DNA from: Arsukibacterium tuosuense
GTDB taxonomy: Bacteria; Pseudomonadota; Gammaproteobacteria; Enterobacterales; Alteromonadaceae
Direction: 5' to 3'
Length of the DNA stretch: 64,000 nt
Assembly (NCBI RefSeq): GCF_900215315.1
Contig: NZ_OBEB01000001.1
Location: forward strand, 496,001-560,000
Shown piece by piece: positions 28,294 to 37,300 of this stretch. The notes under the pieces are model-generated. The model was not told where the DNA came from. It was given only the letters and a program-made list of their open reading frames with translations, and did not search any database. The translations under genes were made by a program, and so were the position numbers. Position 1 is the stretch's first letter; each line of letters opens with the position of its first letter.

Positions 28294-29195
28294 TATTTTT
28301 TAAATAACCCCGCCAGGCCTTTACTGAACAGCCGGATCCGCATACTGCTTAACCATGCCATTTTTTGCTTAAAGTAATAGCGCCATTTTAACTTCTGCAA
28401 GCCAAAGCGGCATTGGCGCAGCAACTCAAACAACCCCAGCGGGCGTTTTTCCATCATCAGCCGGTAGAACATCTGGTTCTGTAAGTTGCGTTCACTCATC
28501 AACGGCCGGTGCTTGGCAACAAACTGCTTATGCGCATCCAGCCGTTTTGGTGAATTGGTGATCCTGCCCAGCTCATGGCCCACATTCACCTTATAACTGG
28601 CATCGCTAATCCGCCGCGCCGGCCCGAAAGCAGCCACTACCCGCACCCACATATCATAATCCTGAAAGGCGGCCAGACCTTCATCAAACCCCTGCAGTTG
28701 TAACATCCGATCACGCTCAACCAGTGCCTGGTTAGATAACGTATGCAAATCAAGTAAGCTGCTAAGCGTCACCACTTCATCCCGGGCGAATAAGGTTTTG
28801 CGGACGCTGCCGTAATCCCAGATATAGCCCGAACAGACACAACTGTACTGCGGGTCGTATGCCTTGTATAAACTGCTCAGGCGATGAGGTAAAAATTCAT
28901 CATCATCATCTATTCCGGTAACAAATTCGCCTTTTGCTTCGTTAATTGCCCGGTTGCGGGCAGCACAGGCTCCTTTGCCCTCAGGCTGGCGGAAAAACCG
29001 TACCCGGTCATCATTAACGTATTTATTGGTCAGGCTGGGCCAGGTGTCATCTGTTGAAGAGTCGTCTACTACCAATAATTCAAAATTGGGATAATCCTGC
29101 GCCAGCACAGAATCAATAGCCCGGGTTGCCATCGCCAGCCGGTTAAAAGTTGGCATATACACGCTGATTAACGGCCAGTCTTGTTGTGAGTTCAT
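28293..29195 (-). CDS. Glycosyltransferase family 2
   Basis: A 300-residue cytoplasmic glycosyltransferase with a GT-A fold. ISVYMPTFNRLAMATRAIDSV opens the Rossmann-like domain, LLVVDDSSTDDTW binds the nucleotide sugar, and TGIDDDDEFLPHRL carries the metal-binding DXD. I use the ATG at 29195 (MNSQQDWP), which has AGGA eight bases upstream; an ATG three codons earlier is possible, and the longer frame overlaps the previous gene. The stop overlaps the polymerase start by one base. It should add a sugar to a lipid-linked chain; donor and linkage are unknown. Confidence 0.88.
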   Translation of the reverse strand: MNSQQDWPLISVYMPTFNRLAMATRAIDSVLAQDYPNFELLVVDDSSTDDTWPSLTNKYVNDDRVRFFRQPEGKGACAARNRAINEAKGEFVTGIDDDDEFLPHRLSSLYKAYDPQYSCVCSGYIWDYGSVRKTLFARDEVVTLSSLLDLHTLSNQALVERDRMLQLQGFDEGLAAFQDYDMWVRVVAAFGPARRISDASYKVNVGHELGRITNSPKRLDAHKQFVAKHRPLMSERNLQNQMFYRLMMEKRPLGLFELLRQCRFGLQKLKWRYYFKQKMAWLSSMRIRLFSKGLAGLFKK

Positions 29196-29208
29196 GCTTG
29201 TCATCCTG

Positions 29209-29949
29209 TTACACCTTGCCAGTCCAGTACCACCATAAATAGCGCAATAGGCCGAGTTGACGACCAATCCGACTGGGCTGCAATACCAAACGGTATGCCC
29301 ATTCCAGATTCAGTTTACACCACAGTGCCGGCGCGCGTTTCACATTGCCGGTATAAACATCGTACGTCCCCCCTACTCCCATATAAAAACAATCAGGGTG
29401 AGCCTGCCGCAGCCGTTGAATTAATAACTCCTGCCTGGGCGAGCCCATGGCCACGCTGACAATTCGCGGCTTAGTGTGTTTAAGTTGGTCAATTAACGCA
29501 GCTTCGTCACTGAAATAACCGTCTACTGCCCCCGCCAGCCTGGTTCCTGCTGCAATGAGCTTGTCGCGGGTTTGCGCCAGCACCTCTGGTTTAGCACCGA
29601 TAATAAATACCGGCACCTGATAATGCGCCGCCCGCAGCATCAGCTCCTGCCACAACTCACACCCCGGGATCCGCTCGACATGGCGGCCTAAACGACGGCG
29701 CATTGCCTTAACCACACCAATACCATCAGCATAACGAATATCGGCAGCTTCAATAACCTCGCGCAGCTGTGGGTTACGGCTGGCGCTCAGTACTTTTTCA
29801 GGATTAATGGCAACAGCAGAACCGGCAAAAACCGGACCTTCAGCCGGTACAATATACCCCAGCAGCGCAGCCATGTTGTTAAACGCCGCTACGTTTATTA
29901 CACCAATTTTTACCTGCTCGGGCATGTCGGTTTGCGTTGCATCTGGCAT
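29209..29949 (-). CDS. WecG/TagA/CpsF family glycosyltransferase
   Basis: A 246-residue membrane-associated glycosyltransferase of family GT26. RYADGIGVVKAMRR, the motif VSVAMGSPRQELLI and MGVGGTYDVYTGNVKRAP are the conserved family blocks. The C-terminal amphipathic region (EWAYRLVLQPSRIGRQLGLL) is the usual membrane-binding tail. WecG and TagA add the second sugar (N-acetylmannosamine or its uronate) onto undecaprenyl-PP-GlcNAc. A WecA-like enzyme that would make that acceptor is encoded divergently 1.2 kb upstream, so the two likely act in sequence. Confidence 0.93.
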   Translation of the reverse strand: MPDATQTDMPEQVKIGVINVAAFNNMAALLGYIVPAEGPVFAGSAVAINPEKVLSASRNPQLREVIEAADIRYADGIGVVKAMRRRLGRHVERIPGCELWQELMLRAAHYQVPVFIIGAKPEVLAQTRDKLIAAGTRLAGAVDGYFSDEAALIDQLKHTKPRIVSVAMGSPRQELLIQRLRQAHPDCFYMGVGGTYDVYTGNVKRAPALWCKLNLEWAYRLVLQPSRIGRQLGLLRYLWWYWTGKV

Positions 29950-29952
29950 AAA

Positions 29953-31029
29953 TCACATTTCCTGATAAAGATTAATTAATTTAGCGGCAACGTCGCTGAC
30001 TAAACATTGCTCAGCCCAGGCTCTGGCTGCCAGCTGCATCTGCTGATAACGAGCGGGAGACAGTTGCCACACCTTGCTTAAAGCGCTCTGCAACTCAGCA
30101 ATAAGTTGTTGTTCATTCAGCGGTGTTTGTTCGCTGTTTTGTGCCACCAGAAAACCATTTTCATCACTTCGTAGCTGCGCCGCTGCACCATCGGTAAAGG
30201 TGGCAACAACCGGGGTATAGCAGGCCATCGCTTCGGCCATCACCAGACCAAACGACTCATTGCGTGACAAGCTGATAAAACACCGGGCCTGCTGATATAA
30301 ACCAGCCAGTTCATTGGCAGTTTGTGGGCCAAGGATCCTGACATCAGGGTATGGCGTTACCGCCTGATTTAACTGCTTGAGCATAGGGCCCATGCCGGCG
30401 ATAACCACTTTTTTACCCTTCAGATAAGGTAATAACGCGATCAAGCGATCAATGCCCTTGTTATGGTCCAGACTGCCAACATACAGTAAGTCTATCGTTT
30501 TACTGCTGAAATCAAGCTGTTCTGAGCTTGCAAAGCTATCGGCAATCCCGGCCGACAGTACTGTACTTTGCCGGCAATCCAGGCTAAAGCGGTTTTGCAG
30601 GGCACGACTGGTAAAAATCCAGTGCTGTACCTTGGTGGCACACCAGCGATACCAGAACCCGGGTGGCTGATACTTGTAAATATCGCTGCCATGACACGTG
30701 ACTACAATTTTAGCTGCCGGGTTGCGCAGCGCCTTATACAGCAGTGCCAGCCAGATGGTTGGGTAAAAAAAATGTACATGCAAAATCATGTATTTATGCC
30801 GGGTAAACAGGAAGCGCCAGACAAAGTCGGCAAAAAATACCGGATATTTTAATAGCCGGTTCAGCCTTGAGTCAGTATGCCAACGCATAAAATGGTAACC
30901 AGGCTGAAGACTTGCCAGCGCATCAACTTGCTGGCGGACAAACAGGCCCTGAAACGGGGCAGCCGGTTTCGGGCCCATATTGGTGATAATTAATACGCTG
31001 GGTTTGCTATTCAAGGTTTTGCTGTCCAA
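29953..31029 (-). CDS. Glycosyltransferase family 4
   Basis: A 358-residue cytoplasmic retaining glycosyltransferase with a GT-B fold. VLIITNMGPKPAAPFQGLFVRQQVDAL binds the acceptor side; CHGSDIYKYQPPG, LLYVGSLDHNKGIDRLI and SRNESFGLVMAEAMACYTPVVA (motif EX7E, split here) are GT4 hallmarks. The start is uncertain: I use a TTG at 31029 with AGGAG nine bases upstream; a TTG at 31101 would add 24 residues rich in Cys and Tyr with no family match. It begins the leftward arm of the polysaccharide locus, 3 bases before the WecG-like gene. Confidence 0.88.
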   Translation of the reverse strand: MDSKTLNSKPSVLIITNMGPKPAAPFQGLFVRQQVDALASLQPGYHFMRWHTDSRLNRLLKYPVFFADFVWRFLFTRHKYMILHVHFFYPTIWLALLYKALRNPAAKIVVTCHGSDIYKYQPPGFWYRWCATKVQHWIFTSRALQNRFSLDCRQSTVLSAGIADSFASSEQLDFSSKTIDLLYVGSLDHNKGIDRLIALLPYLKGKKVVIAGMGPMLKQLNQAVTPYPDVRILGPQTANELAGLYQQARCFISLSRNESFGLVMAEAMACYTPVVATFTDGAAAQLRSDENGFLVAQNSEQTPLNEQQLIAELQSALSKVWQLSPARYQQMQLAARAWAEQCLVSDVAAKLINLYQEM

Positions 31030-31187
31030 AAGCCAGTACTCCTGACTACAATAAGCGCAATGGCTATTAAAAACACTTAGTTTATAGCTAATTAGCTGCA
31101 ACTAATCAGTTAAGTTAGTAGCAAGTCTGATTATAAACCGATAACAGCTGACGTCAGGCTGAATAACCCGGAACATATGGAACAAGC

Positions 31188-32252
31188 ATGCCACTACCTG
31201 AATCAATTTATACTGTAATGCTGGCAATAGTCGCCAGCTTACTGGCTATCCTGATTTTACGGCCATTGGCGCCGAAATTTGGCTTACTGGACATGCCAAA
31301 GGGCCGCAAACAACATACAGGTGCTGTGCCATTGATCGGTGGCCTGGCAATTTACCTGACATTATTACTGGTATTGGCGAATTATATATCTACGGACACT
31401 ATGCTTGGCTACTATCTGGCTTGTGCCGCGGTGATTGTTATACTTGGCGCCTTTGATGATGCCATGGATTTAAGTGTGAAATTACGACTGGTTGTCCAGC
31501 TCATTATAGGGCTGGCAATGATTTACAGCCTCGATTTACACATCAGTAATCTGGGTAATATCTTTGGATTTGGTACAGTAGAACTCGGTATTTTTGGCAT
31601 TCCTTTTACCTTAATAGCGGTCATTGCCGCCATCAATGCTTTTAATATGACTGATGGTATTGATGGCCTTGCCGGCTTACTCAGTATGGTGAGCTTTGGC
31701 AGTATCGCGCTCTTTATGTTGTTATGGGGCCAGGCAGAACAGGCCTTATTACCACTGGTATTTATTGCAGCACTGTTGCCTTATCTGGCCTTTAATCTGG
31801 GTTGGCTGAAAGATAAAAAAATCTTTATGGGTGATGCTGGCAGCATGCTGATTGGACTGTCGGTGATCTGGTTGCTCCTGATCAGTACCCAAAGTGAAAC
31901 AGCCAGTTTCCGGCCGGTTACCGCACTATGGTTAATCGCCATTCCATTAATGGATATGGTGGCTATCATGTTGCGGCGAATTTTAAAAGGCCAGTCCCCT
32001 TTTCAGGCCGACCGCGAACATCTGCATCATATTTCGCTGCGGCTTGGGCTTAACTCCCGCGAATCACTTATTTTAATTACTGCTCTGGCCTGGATTTTTG
32101 CCTGTATTGGTATCATTGGTGAATATTTGCTTGTGCCCGAAGTGGCTATGCTGCTGCTGTTTTTGCTGATATTTGCGCTTTATATTGGCCTGTTGCAGAA
32201 TATCTGGCGAATTATTTCTGCCATTCGTCACAACTATGCCAACCGGCGCTAA
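31188..32252 (+). CDS. wecA: Undecaprenyl-phosphate N-acetylhexosamine-1-phosphate transferase (WecA-like)
   Basis: A 354-residue inner-membrane enzyme of the MraY/WecA family that transfers a sugar-1-phosphate from a UDP-sugar to undecaprenyl phosphate, the first step of a lipid-linked glycan. About ten or eleven hydrophobic segments are present. The catalytic Asp pair is in GAFDDAMDL, NAFNMTDGIDGLAG is the nucleotide and metal site, FMGDAGSMLIG follows, and DREHLHHISLRLG matches the HIHH-type loop of WecA. GlcNAc-1-phosphate is the expected group because a WecG/TagA enzyme is encoded next door. Divergent from the GT4 gene. Confidence 0.92.
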   Translation: MPLPESIYTVMLAIVASLLAILILRPLAPKFGLLDMPKGRKQHTGAVPLIGGLAIYLTLLLVLANYISTDTMLGYYLACAAVIVILGAFDDAMDLSVKLRLVVQLIIGLAMIYSLDLHISNLGNIFGFGTVELGIFGIPFTLIAVIAAINAFNMTDGIDGLAGLLSMVSFGSIALFMLLWGQAEQALLPLVFIAALLPYLAFNLGWLKDKKIFMGDAGSMLIGLSVIWLLLISTQSETASFRPVTALWLIAIPLMDMVAIMLRRILKGQSPFQADREHLHHISLRLGLNSRESLILITALAWIFACIGIIGEYLLVPEVAMLLLFLLIFALYIGLLQNIWRIISAIRHNYANRR

Positions 32253-32288
32253 CGTGATTTTCAAAACGCCATCCTTAGTGAGCACATT

Positions 32289-33602
32289 ATGCTAAAAAAA
32301 ATCCTGCTCGCCAGGGCAACCGCCATGCTCGGAGACCGGCTGGTTAAGCTGCTGGCGGCCGCAGTATTAACAATTTTTGTAGCCCGGGTATTGGGCGCCA
32401 GTGAGCTGGGTATTTATTCTATCGTGATGGCCTGGAGCGCATTTTTAGTGCCGCTAACCAGTATGGGTTTGAACAACAATGTGATCCGGCGCATGGTACA
32501 ACAGCAAAATGGCCAGCAGGCAATGACCTTGCTGTACAGCGCGGTTACCCTGCGACTGGCGCTGGGTTTAATGGGTGGCAGCCTGATGCTGCTGGGATTT
32601 TATCTGCTGTACCCTGACATGTTCAGTGGCAATACTGCGATTGCCATTCCGGTACTGTTTTTACTGCAAAGTTTTTTTGGCTTGCTGCTGTTTGAATTCT
32701 ACTTAAATTATCAGGGAACGTTCCGCAGCACGGCCTACCTGAAAACCACTATTACTTTGTGCAGCTTTGGCGCCAAACTGGCGTTACTGTACAGTGGTTT
32801 TGGCATTGCCAGTTTATTACTGATAACCGGCATCGAATTTATGCTGGTCGGTATCGCACAATATCTGCTGTACCGCTATAAGCAGCAACCGTTTACGCCC
32901 GGTGACGCCCGCTGGCCGCCCTATCATCCCCGCTGGTTTGATGCTGCTCAGATTTCACCTCTGCTAAAGCGCGCCAGTTGGCTTTGGTTGTCCGGCATTG
33001 TCGCGGTGGTTTATCTTAAAATTGACATTGTGATGCTCGGAGCGATGGCCGGCACCGAGCAGGCAGGTATTTATGCCGCTGCCAGCAGGCTGTCAGAGCT
33101 TTGGTATGTATTTCCGGCAACCCTCGCCACCCGCTACTACCCGGATATGCTTAAAGCTTATCAACAGGGCTTAACGCCCTACTACTTAAAATTGCGCCGC
33201 TTTGCGCTGCTTTTTTTCAGCGCAGCGTTCAGCATCGCCTTATTGATGACAGTTGCAGCGCCCTGGTTAATCAGCTTATTGTTTGGTGACGATTTCAGCG
33301 CCGCTATTGACGTGCTGCGTATTCATATCTGGGCGGGTTGTTTTATTTTTGTCCGCTATTTAATCAGTCAGCACCTGGTTATTACCGAGCAAGAGCAATT
33401 GTCGCTGCTTAGCCATGGTATCGGTGCGCTGTTAAATATCGGCCTGAATTTCTGGCTTATCCCCTCCATGGGTATCGTTGGTGCTGCCTGGGCAACCCTG
33501 GTTTCTTATGCCTTCGCTTCCTTTTTCTTTTTATTCATCTTCGCCAGTACCCGCGCACAGCTTTGGCAACTTATAACAGTGCGCAAGACTGGCCATCACT
33601 GA
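32289..33602 (+). CDS. Oligosaccharide flippase, Wzx-like
   Basis: A 437-residue inner-membrane protein with 12 to 14 hydrophobic segments in the MATE/MOP fold. FVARVLGASELGIYSIVMAW near the N-terminus and LKIDIVMLGAMAGTEQAGIYAAASRLSELWY in the middle are typical of polysaccharide flippases. It would move the finished undecaprenyl-linked repeat unit to the periplasmic face for polymerisation by the Wzy-like protein. It follows the WecA-like gene after 36 bases and precedes the pyruvyl transferase gene by 11 bases. Confidence 0.9.
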   Translation: MLKKILLARATAMLGDRLVKLLAAAVLTIFVARVLGASELGIYSIVMAWSAFLVPLTSMGLNNNVIRRMVQQQNGQQAMTLLYSAVTLRLALGLMGGSLMLLGFYLLYPDMFSGNTAIAIPVLFLLQSFFGLLLFEFYLNYQGTFRSTAYLKTTITLCSFGAKLALLYSGFGIASLLLITGIEFMLVGIAQYLLYRYKQQPFTPGDARWPPYHPRWFDAAQISPLLKRASWLWLSGIVAVVYLKIDIVMLGAMAGTEQAGIYAAASRLSELWYVFPATLATRYYPDMLKAYQQGLTPYYLKLRRFALLFFSAAFSIALLMTVAAPWLISLLFGDDFSAAIDVLRIHIWAGCFIFVRYLISQHLVITEQEQLSLLSHGIGALLNIGLNFWLIPSMGIVGAAWATLVSYAFASFFFLFIFASTRAQLWQLITVRKTGHH

Positions 33603-33613
33603 AAGGGTTTTAT

Positions 33614-34795
33614 ATGAGCAAGCCACTACTGGTTGAAATTAAAGGTGTCCAATTCCGGAATAAAGGCGCCTATCTGATGTTACTGGCCTGCCTGGATGGC
33701 TTAAAAAGTCTGCCAGACTATCAGTTGGTGTTATCACCCGGGCCGAATTTACCGTATCCGGAGCGGGCCCGGCTTGGCGCCTGGCAAAAACTGGCGTTCC
33801 GGCGTAAAGGCATTGATTTAACCGGCCTGATTGGCAAATTACCCGGTGTTATTCAACGGCTGTTTAAGCGTTACGGTATGGTCACTGAGCGCGATGTCGA
33901 CATTGTGTTAGAAGCCAGTGGTTTTGCCTATGGCGACCAGTGGCCGCTGCAGTTTCTGCAAAATACAGCCAAAGAAGTAAAACGCTTTAATGCCGCCGGT
34001 AAGCCCTTTATCTTTATGCCGCAAGCATTTGGTCCTTTTGCCAGCGAACAAAGCAAAACCGCTATGCGGGATATTATTCAGCATGCCAGACTGATTTTCG
34101 TGCGGGACCCGGTGTCCCTCAGTCATTTGCAGAGCTGTATCAGCCCATTGCCAGCCAGTGTTGTACTGACGCCGGACTTTACCGTCGGTTTAACCCCTCA
34201 GGCAAACCATGAAGTTCCGGCTATTGCCAAACCCTACGCAGCCCTGATTCCAAACTCTAAAGTCGTGTCTAAGTATAACCATGCTGACGCAGAAGCAATG
34301 CGGGCTGGTTACGTTGGCGCATTCGCTGCGGCAGCAGACAAACTTACGGTGCTGGGTTATCAGGTGATACTGGTCAATCATGAAGGACGGGAGGACGCAG
34401 AGCTTTGCGCTGAAATTGCCAAATTATCGCCCTGTGGTTTAGTCCAAATAGAGGACCCGCTTGCGTTGAAGGCGTTTATCGGTGGTGCTGAACTGGTCAT
34501 CAGCTCACGCTTTCATGGTGCGGTAAATGCGTTAAGCCAGGGCGTGCCTTGTATCGCCACCAGTTGGAGTCATAAATATCATGCCATGATGAGTGACTTC
34601 GCCATGGCAGATTTCTGCATAGAACAGCTTACGGCGAACAGCCTGTGCCTGAATATTGATTTATTGCTGGCCAGCAAAGACGAGATTCTACCTCAACTGG
34701 CAGAGCGCGCTGCGCAGTTAAAACAGCGCAACAACAAAATGTGGCAATTATTGCAGCAGCACTTAACCCCGGCAGCAAACGTCAACACGCTCTAG
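33614..34795 (+). CDS. Polysaccharide pyruvyl transferase family protein
   Basis: A 393-residue cytoplasmic enzyme of the CsaB/WcaK family, which adds ketal-linked pyruvate from phosphoenolpyruvate to sugars of a surface glycan. FIFMPQAFGPF, FVRDPVSLSHL, TPDFTVGL and VISSRFHGAVNALSQGVPCIATSWSHKY are the family blocks, the last with the conserved histidine. I begin at MSKPLLVEIKG, preceded by AAAGGG; the longer frame overlaps the flippase gene. The gene's last four bases overlap the convergent DUF6482 gene. Pyruvylation would give the polymer acidic groups. Confidence 0.92.
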   Translation: MSKPLLVEIKGVQFRNKGAYLMLLACLDGLKSLPDYQLVLSPGPNLPYPERARLGAWQKLAFRRKGIDLTGLIGKLPGVIQRLFKRYGMVTERDVDIVLEASGFAYGDQWPLQFLQNTAKEVKRFNAAGKPFIFMPQAFGPFASEQSKTAMRDIIQHARLIFVRDPVSLSHLQSCISPLPASVVLTPDFTVGLTPQANHEVPAIAKPYAALIPNSKVVSKYNHADAEAMRAGYVGAFAAAADKLTVLGYQVILVNHEGREDAELCAEIAKLSPCGLVQIEDPLALKAFIGGAELVISSRFHGAVNALSQGVPCIATSWSHKYHAMMSDFAMADFCIEQLTANSLCLNIDLLLASKDEILPQLAERAAQLKQRNNKMWQLLQQHLTPAANVNTL

Positions 34796-35103
34796 TCAAC
34801 AGAGCGGCCAAAGTGGACAGCAATGCTAAGGGTATTGTCCACTTTTTCAGGGCCGCCACACATCTCGTCATAGGCGGACTGATGCACCAGAAATGCCTGG
34901 CGTACCACACATTCGGTCAACGCCTGTTTAACTTCCTCAACACTGTGAAATTGTTGTGGCCGGTTATTGTCATCCACGATAAAGCCCTTGCGGCTGTCAA
35001 ATACCACTTCAACCAGATAAACGCCCATTTCAAAAGAATGGATAGTAATTTCATCGATCCGCACTTCCTGCCGGTTCAAATGGGCTACGCGATGGTAATG
35101 CAT
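34792..35103 (-). CDS. DUF6482 family protein
   Basis: A 103-residue soluble protein resembling the DUF6482 family, which is found in pseudomonads and relatives and has no known function. The match is the order of IDEITIHSFEMGVYLVEV, FIVDDNNRPQQFHSVEEVKQAL and AFLVHQSAYDEMCGG, the last being the most typical stretch. It overlaps the end of the pyruvyl transferase gene by four bases in the convergent direction, and its promoter must lie in the shared gap with the response-regulator gene. Confidence 0.75.
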   Translation of the reverse strand: MHYHRVAHLNRQEVRIDEITIHSFEMGVYLVEVVFDSRKGFIVDDNNRPQQFHSVEEVKQALTECVVRQAFLVHQSAYDEMCGGPEKVDNTLSIAVHFGRSVD

Positions 35104-35329
35104 GGCAATGCTCCGTTATTTGTTGTTATTAATACTCGATACGCTTCAACCATTTCTGTTACGTAGCAGAACAAATAACAGATTAATTTCTGCCGGCTTT
35201 AGCTGGGATCAGCAGCCCGGAATCGCGACGTCTTTGTTACATTCATTGCTTTGCCTGCACATTAAAATAACGCTACTATCAGCAATATTGTTCGCCTTTA
35301 GCGATAACTCTTCGCCGCTGAGTAGTGCC

Positions 35330-36982
35330 ATGGATGCCAGTTTTTTTCGATGTAAGCAGGTTCTTGTTGTTGAAGACAGTGCTGCCGTGCGCGCGTCGGT
35401 AAAAGGCATGCTGCAACAAATGGGTTTTGAGGCCATTCACTTAAGCCGCGACGCGAATGATGCGCTGACCCGCTGTCATGATATCCCTTACGATTTTATT
35501 CTTTGTGACTTTAATCTGGGAGAGGGTAAGGATGGTTATCAGTTATTTGAAACACTGAAGCAGCAAGCGCTAATGCCCCCCCTGTGCTGTTTTATTATTA
35601 TCAGCGCCGAAAGCCAGCGTCAGTTGGTGCATGGTGTTATTGAATTACAACCTGACGATTACATTTTAAAACCTTTCACCTTTCCTATTTTAAATGAGCG
35701 TATTATCCGGGCTGTAAAACAAAAAATCGCCCTGAGAAAGGTGTATTTAAGCCTGTTTGAAAATAACGACAAAGAAGCAATTAAAGAATGCGACAGCGTG
35801 GTCAGCAATAAACCCGAGTTTGCGTTTCAGGCTTTGCGGATCAAAGGCGAATTGTTGCTAAAAACAGGTCAGTATCAGCAAGCCGAGCGTTTTTATAAAA
35901 GTGTATTAACAGACAAAGCACTGCCCTGGGCCCGGCTTGGCGCAGCCATCGCAGCATTTTATCTGGAACGCTGGGATGATACCGAGTTACAACTGGCTGA
36001 TTTAACCCAGTACGACATTACCAAGGTTGAAGCACTCGACTGGCTGTCACATCTGATGGTCAAATATGGTCGCTACGAAGCGGCCCAGCAAACCTTGTAT
36101 CAGGCGGTTTTACTATCACCACAAAATATTAAACGGCAACGTACACTCAGCAACCTTAACGTGATTATTGGCGATAAAGAAGCAGCAGCCCGCATCAATG
36201 GCAAGCTGGTCGCTGCCGCCCGGTACTCTGTTGAGGAGTCTGCTGAAAATTATCTGAACCACGCCCGCAGTTTGATAGATGTCGCTTACAGCAAAAACCC
36301 GCTGGAGCGCACCGTTATTCTGCAAAATGCCAGTCAGTTACTCGACAGCGTCGGTAAACGGTTTGCTGACACGGGCTGGCAAAAAGCCATTAATGTGGTG
36401 CGCAGTCGTATCCTGGCGGCAAAAGGCCAGTTAATAGAGGCCCGCCAGCCGTTGCTTGATAATGGTGTTGCCGACAAAGCAGAAGTCATGACCATCGACA
36501 GTTGTATGGATGCTGCTAAAGCGTATTTTGAGCTGGGAGATATTCACAGCAGTCAGTTTTATATCGATAAACTGGCCAGTTATCTGGTCAACGATGATTA
36601 TCTGACTGAAACCCAGAAAATTATGCTGAAGATGGAAAAAATCAGGCATGAGGAATTAAAAGCAACCATTAAACAGATTAGCGCTGAAGCAGCCGATGCC
36701 TACGAAAATGGTTTTTTTATTCAGGCCGTCAGCTTGTTTTGTGAAACCTTTGATCATATGCCAACAAATACCATCATCGCCCTGAATATTCTGCAAACGG
36801 CCAGTAAATGTGACAAGCTGCCGGTCAAATATCTGCGTTACTGCAAGCAAGCGATTAAGTTGCTCAAAGCTTGTGTGCTTGAGAAGTCGAGCAAGGTTAA
36901 ATTCCAGCACTATGTTGCGATACTCTGTGAGCATTATCCGCAGCTTGTGGTTCGAACCCCGCGGCCAAAAGCGAATAGTTAA
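35330..36982 (+). CDS. Response regulator with REC domain and tetratricopeptide-like repeats
   Basis: A 550-residue cytoplasmic signalling protein. The N-terminal REC domain (about 1-128) keeps the acidic pair Glu15/Asp16 (VVEDSAAVR), the phospho-acceptor Asp60 (FILCDFNLGEGKDGY) and the conserved Lys114 (DYILKPFTF). From about residue 135 onward the chain is helical with TPR-like repeats (for example ALRIKGELLLKTGQYQQAERFYKSVL) and no DNA-binding or enzymatic output domain, so it probably acts by protein binding. No histidine kinase is adjacent. I start at ATG 35330; the frame is open 76 codons further up but that part is not REC-like. Closed by tandem hairpins. Confidence 0.88.
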   Translation: MDASFFRCKQVLVVEDSAAVRASVKGMLQQMGFEAIHLSRDANDALTRCHDIPYDFILCDFNLGEGKDGYQLFETLKQQALMPPLCCFIIISAESQRQLVHGVIELQPDDYILKPFTFPILNERIIRAVKQKIALRKVYLSLFENNDKEAIKECDSVVSNKPEFAFQALRIKGELLLKTGQYQQAERFYKSVLTDKALPWARLGAAIAAFYLERWDDTELQLADLTQYDITKVEALDWLSHLMVKYGRYEAAQQTLYQAVLLSPQNIKRQRTLSNLNVIIGDKEAAARINGKLVAAARYSVEESAENYLNHARSLIDVAYSKNPLERTVILQNASQLLDSVGKRFADTGWQKAINVVRSRILAAKGQLIEARQPLLDNGVADKAEVMTIDSCMDAAKAYFELGDIHSSQFYIDKLASYLVNDDYLTETQKIMLKMEKIRHEELKATIKQISAEAADAYENGFFIQAVSLFCETFDHMPTNTIIALNILQTASKCDKLPVKYLRYCKQAIKLLKACVLEKSSKVKFQHYVAILCEHYPQLVVRTPRPKANS

Positions 36983-36993
36983 TCAGCAGTTTG

Positions 36994-37042
36994 TTGTTAC
37001 TGTCAGACAGTAACAAAACCCGGCATTGCTGCCGGGTTTTTT
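36994..37042. terminator. Tandem hairpins ending in a bidirectional terminator
   Basis: A first perfect 10-bp stem TTGTTACTGT/ACAGTAACAA (36994-37003 with 37007-37016, loop CAG) abuts a second stem AAAACCCGGCA/TGCCGGGTTTT (37015-37025 with 37030-37040, loop TTGC) followed by T. The A-tract on the left lets it also serve the leftward small-protein gene at 37063-37212. Confidence 0.88.
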
Positions 37043-37062
37043 ACTTACAAGTTATAACCTGT

Positions 37063-37212
37063 CTACTGTCCAGGTTTCTTGTTCTGGCCAGGGCCGGTGC
37101 CGGGCTTTGCCTGGTCCGGTTTTTGTTGGTTTTTCTGATCTTTATCGGTACCACTTTGACGCTTTTCTTCGTCCATTGAAGGACGGCCACTTTGATCGTT
37201 TTGATTAGCCAT
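37063..37212 (-). CDS. 49-residue hydrophilic protein
   Basis: A very small, highly charged, probably disordered protein beginning MANQNDQSGRPS and ending GPGQNKKPGQ. It has almost no hydrophobic residues; Gln, Lys, Asp, Pro and Gly dominate. Its start is well supported by a perfect AGGAGG six bases before the ATG, even though a longer frame continues upstream. It lies 88 bases after the PRC-barrel gene on the same strand, facing the tandem terminator. Such proteins often accompany stress genes, and the catalase is close by, but the function is unknown. Confidence 0.78.
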   Translation of the reverse strand: MANQNDQSGRPSMDEEKRQSGTDKDQKNQQKPDQAKPGTGPGQNKKPGQ

Positions 37213-37300
37213 GATAGGCCTCCTGATAGTGTAATAATAAAAAAGTTGCTCATTTTGAGCGGTGGAACACGGTTTCTGGTATTTCATTACCAGAGCATCA

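Noticed and set aside
35102..35329. N-terminal extension of the response regulator
   Set aside because: The frame is open but the sequence is not REC-like, and it overlaps the DUF6482 gene's promoter region; the ATG at 35330 gives a normal REC start.
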